Below are positions 25,840 through 27,714 of a stretch of 27,714 bases of DNA, one piece after another. Every line of letters begins with the position of its first letter. Positions within the stretch are counted from its first letter, which is position 1. The notes under the pieces are model-generated. The model searched no databases. It saw only the letters and a program-made list of their open reading frames with translations, and was not told where the DNA came from. A program made the translations under genes and the position numbers. The stretch spans positions 1-27,714 of the forward strand of contig DAITAT010000025.1 of the NCBI GenBank assembly GCA_036824145.1. Reading direction: 5' to 3'. This DNA comes from DATMMS01 sp036824145 (lineage in GTDB: Bacteria > Chloroflexota > Dormibacteria > DASZGP01).

Positions 25840-26585
25840 AGCCCGACGAGGCGTTGTCGGATGACCAGCAGCAGGAAGACCGGGAGCACCAGCATCCGCC
25901 GCGCCCGGGAGGGCTGCTGGGCCAGGCGGAACAGCCATTCAAGTCCCAGCCGCCGCATCCATGCAGGGGCGCGCCGGACCCGCCCCGAGAGGTAATCGAA
26001 GGTGCCCCCGACGCCGATCCCAACGCTGGCGCCGCACACCTCCAGGTTCCTCGCCAGCCACAACTCCTGGCTGGGAGCCCCATAGGCGACCAGGACGATG
26101 TCGCTGCTCACGCCGCGGACCGCGGCCACGGTCTCGGCGTCGCCCGCTTCGCTCGCATCACCAGCGAAGTCGCCGGCCACCGACAGGCCAGGGTAATCGC
26201 GAGCCAGGGCAGCGGCCGCCGCGGCGCCCACACCAGGGGCGGCGCCCAGGAAGAAAACCCTGTCGCCGCGGCCCACCGCAGCCGCGGCCAGGTTGCGGAC
26301 CAGCTCCACCCCGGTAACTCGCGCCGGCAGTCGATGTCCGAGGATGCGCGCCGCCAGCATCAGGCCGGCGCCATCCGGGGTGGACAGACCAGCGCCCGAG
26401 AGGACCTCGCGGAAAGCGCCGTCGCGACGCGCGAGCATCACGAACTCTGGATTGACGGTGGCGACCTGAAGCGGACGACCCCCGTGACCGCGGCGCGCAT
26501 CGATGGTCTCGTCGATGGCAGCCACGGCCTCGGCCCTGGTGACGGCGTCGACGTCAACGCCGAGAATTCGTACCGCGCGAGCCAA
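25836..26585 (-). CDS. WecG/TagA/CpsF family glycosyltransferase (GT26)
   Basis: A 249-residue enzyme, membrane-associated at the cytoplasmic side. Motifs of the family: TVNPEFVMLARRD (about 44-56), STPDGAGLMLAARILG (PDG at 70-72), GVELVRNLA, FFLGAAPGVG, YGAPSQELWLARN and GVGGTFDYLSGRVRRAPAWMRRLGLEWLFRL. The last part is the membrane-binding tail typical of TagA. Relatives add N-acetylmannosamine or ManNAcA to a polyprenyl-diphosphate-linked GlcNAc, for wall teichoic acid or common antigen. It starts 12 bp after the GT9 stop and ends in a 4-bp overlap with the next gene. It implies a lipid-linked glycan is built by this operon; the sugar is not predictable. Confidence 0.94.
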   Translation of the reverse strand: MARAVRILGVDVDAVTRAEAVAAIDETIDARRGHGGRPLQVATVNPEFVMLARRDGAFREVLSGAGLSTPDGAGLMLAARILGHRLPARVTGVELVRNLAAAAVGRGDRVFFLGAAPGVGAAAAAALARDYPGLSVAGDFAGDASEAGDAETVAAVRGVSSDIVLVAYGAPSQELWLARNLEVCGASVGIGVGGTFDYLSGRVRRAPAWMRRLGLEWLFRLAQQPSRARRMLVLPVFLLLVIRQRLVGL

Positions 26586-26597
26586 GTCAGCCGTCCC

Positions 26598-27635
26598 CTA
26601 GGTGGCCCATGTCTCGAGAGCCGTTTCCAGGTCTTGGACGGTGATGCGCTGGATGCATGCGGCCCCGCAGCCGGCCATTGGGCCGCCGATCCCCGCGCAT
26701 GGACCACAGTAGATGTGAGCCTGAACAGCGCGATGGCGCGCCCCGTAGGGTCCCGTCTTGCGAGCCGAGGTGGGCCCGAAGATGCCCACCGTAGGAGTAC
26801 CTACGGAAACCGAGAGGTGCATCGGCCCGCTGTCATTGCTGATGACAGCGTCGCAGAGCTGCATCACCGCGCCCATGCTGTCGATGTCGGTGCGACCGGT
26901 AAGGTCGAGGACGGGGTGGTCGATGTTCTCGCGGATCTGGAAGCAGAGCTCCCGCTCCGCCTCTCCACCGAGGAGGATGACGCCCCCGCCGTGCTTCTCG
27001 ATCAAGCGGTTGGCCAAGAGGGCGTAACGCGCGGGCGGCCACCGCTTGTGGGGAAAGTCGCGCCCGGAGCTGCTCTGACCGCCGGGGAAGAGCGCAACCC
27101 GAAAGGGGAGGTCCTCAAACCCCTCGGCGTGGAGCGTCCGCACCGCTCGCTCGAGCGACGCCTGGGTGGGGAGGTACTTCATCTCGCGGGCGATGTGCTG
27201 GCGCAGACCCGCCGCCTCGGCCAGCTTGAGGAAGATGTCGACCTCGTGGCTGCGAGTCTCGTCGGCGACGGAGTCGGTAAGCAACCCGGCGCGGCCAACT
27301 CCGCGGATCCCGAAGCGCCGCGGAACCCCGGCCAGGTACGCGACCATCATGGTCAGCGGACGCCGATCGGGTATGAAGGCCAGGTCGTAGCGCCGCCAGC
27401 GCAGCCTCAACGCCGAGCTGATGGCCTGGGCGAGCCTCCTGGAGGTCGACGCGAAGGGGTTGAAAAGGGGCAGGACCTCATCGATGTCAGGGTTTGTGAT
27501 CACCGCCGGCCTGGCCCAGTCCCCCACCGCGTAGTCGATCCGGGCGTCAGGGTAGGCGGCCCGCAGGGTCGCCAGCAGCGGCGTGGTCATCAACACATCC
27601 CCCAGGCAGCACGGCTTCAAGACCAGGATGTTCAC
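26598..27635 (-). CDS. GT9 heptosyltransferase-like glycosyltransferase
   Basis: A 345-residue GT-B enzyme of the ADP-heptose:LPS heptosyltransferase family. N-terminal MNILVLKPCCLGDVLMTTPLL contains the GDV loop; the middle has RVALFPGGQSSSGRDFPHKRWP and VILLGGEAE; the C-terminal domain has ISNDSGPMHLSVSVGTPTVGIFGPT, the nucleotide-sugar binding core, and a cysteine-rich segment (YCGPCAG, GCGAACIQRI) seen in many family members. Heptosyltransferase-like enzymes also occur outside LPS-making bacteria, so LPS is not implied. The start is GTG 27635 without a clear ribosome site. It is the first gene of the minus-strand glycosylation operon, divergent from a gene beginning at the right edge, with 44 bp between the two starts. 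Confidence 0.92.
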   Translation of the reverse strand: MNILVLKPCCLGDVLMTTPLLATLRAAYPDARIDYAVGDWARPAVITNPDIDEVLPLFNPFASTSRRLAQAISSALRLRWRRYDLAFIPDRRPLTMMVAYLAGVPRRFGIRGVGRAGLLTDSVADETRSHEVDIFLKLAEAAGLRQHIAREMKYLPTQASLERAVRTLHAEGFEDLPFRVALFPGGQSSSGRDFPHKRWPPARYALLANRLIEKHGGGVILLGGEAERELCFQIRENIDHPVLDLTGRTDIDSMGAVMQLCDAVISNDSGPMHLSVSVGTPTVGIFGPTSARKTGPYGARHRAVQAHIYCGPCAGIGGPMAGCGAACIQRITVQDLETALETWAT

Positions 27636-27665
27636 AGTCGCGGTCTAACTTACCAAGCGGTCGAC

Positions 27666-27686
27666 TAGAATAGCCGACGTTGAACG
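27666..27686 (+). promoter_or_regulatory. Candidate leaderless promoter/start motif at the right edge
   Basis: TAGAAT, eight bases (AGCCGACG), then TTGAACG. It aligns without gaps to 16788-16808 with 18 of 21 identical bases, including the spacing between the -10-like box and the TTG. This supports a plus-strand transcript starting here. Confidence 0.45.
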
Positions 27687-27714
27687 CAGCGCCCACGTTG
27701 CCCGGCCCGCCAGG
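27680..27714 (+). CDS. Possible start of a plus-strand gene cut by the window edge
   Basis: From TTG 27680 the frame is open to the end of the window (11 codons plus 2 bases; alanine/proline-rich start). The only support is the promoter/start motif shared with the gene at 16802 and the divergent layout with the GT9 gene. No function can be given from so few residues. Confidence 0.3.
   Translation, partial: MNAAPTLPGPP

Noticed and set aside
26598..27635. LPS core biosynthesis as evidence for an outer membrane
   Set aside because: GT9 enzymes occur in bacteria without LPS, and no other LPS gene is present in the window.
25680..27668. 662-codon plus-strand open frame across the GT26 and GT9 genes
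   Set aside because: It is antisense to two clearly recognised enzymes and has low-complexity composition.

Overview
The window looks like a high-GC (about 65%) bacterial scaffold, probably from a metagenome assembly because it contains one run of 100 Ns. No rRNA is present, so taxonomy is inferred. The SecA carries two insertions relative to E. coli, the second between the N-terminal motor motifs and the DEVD box, which I recall from Chloroflexota-type SecA. The Tad pilus genes come without a secretin, and the gene neighbourhood comFC / hpf / secA is a Terrabacteria arrangement. My best guess is Chloroflexota or Dormibacterota; Actinomycetota is not excluded. Almost all DNA is coding and the intergenic gaps are short.

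Region 1 (about 16.8 kb down to position 1, all on the minus strand) reads in transcription order: a DegS/NarX-like histidine kinase; the Flp pilin with an extremely strong Shine-Dalgarno and a following terminator; cpaB; a TadZ/CpaE-type ATPase with an intact response-regulator receiver domain; cpaF/tadA (with the assembly gap in its N-terminal linker); tadB; tadC; a DUF192 protein; comFC; a second, shorter cpaF-like ATPase; a secreted CAP/SCP-domain protein with a proline/glycine-rich tail; a LolD/MacB-like ABC ATPase; a ten-helix FtsX-type permease; a short ribosome hibernation factor; and secA, which runs off the left edge. Several junctions overlap by 4 to 44 bp, so much of this is probably co-translated. 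The likely theme is a Tad-family pilus with sensory input, followed by a small envelope module inserted between comFC and hpf-secA.

Region 2 (16.8-20.4 kb, plus strand) is a three-gene operon: an isoprenylcysteine-methyltransferase-like membrane protein, a GT-C-like membrane protein, and a GT87/DUF2029 glycosyltransferase. It converges, with a 37-bp tail-to-tail overlap, on Region 3.

Region 3 (27.6 down to 20.3 kb, minus strand) is a tightly packed glycosylation operon: a GT9 heptosyltransferase-like protein, a GT26 WecG/TagA/CpsF enzyme, a GT-C-like membrane protein that is a paralogue of the Region 2 one, a GT2 polyprenyl-phosphate sugar transferase, and two more GT-C-like proteins that are paralogues of each other. 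Together these could make a polyprenyl-phosphate-linked sugar and transfer it outside the membrane to a glycan or protein. A plus-strand gene probably begins at the extreme right edge. It shares an almost identical promoter/start motif with the first gene of Region 2.

The most interesting points are: a histidine kinase next to a pilus ATPase that has its own complete receiver domain; the split comFC / hpf-secA neighbourhood with a CAP-ABC-FtsX module and second TadA-like ATPase in the gap; a shared apparently leaderless start motif; and two pairs of divergent GT-C-like paralogues of unassigned function.
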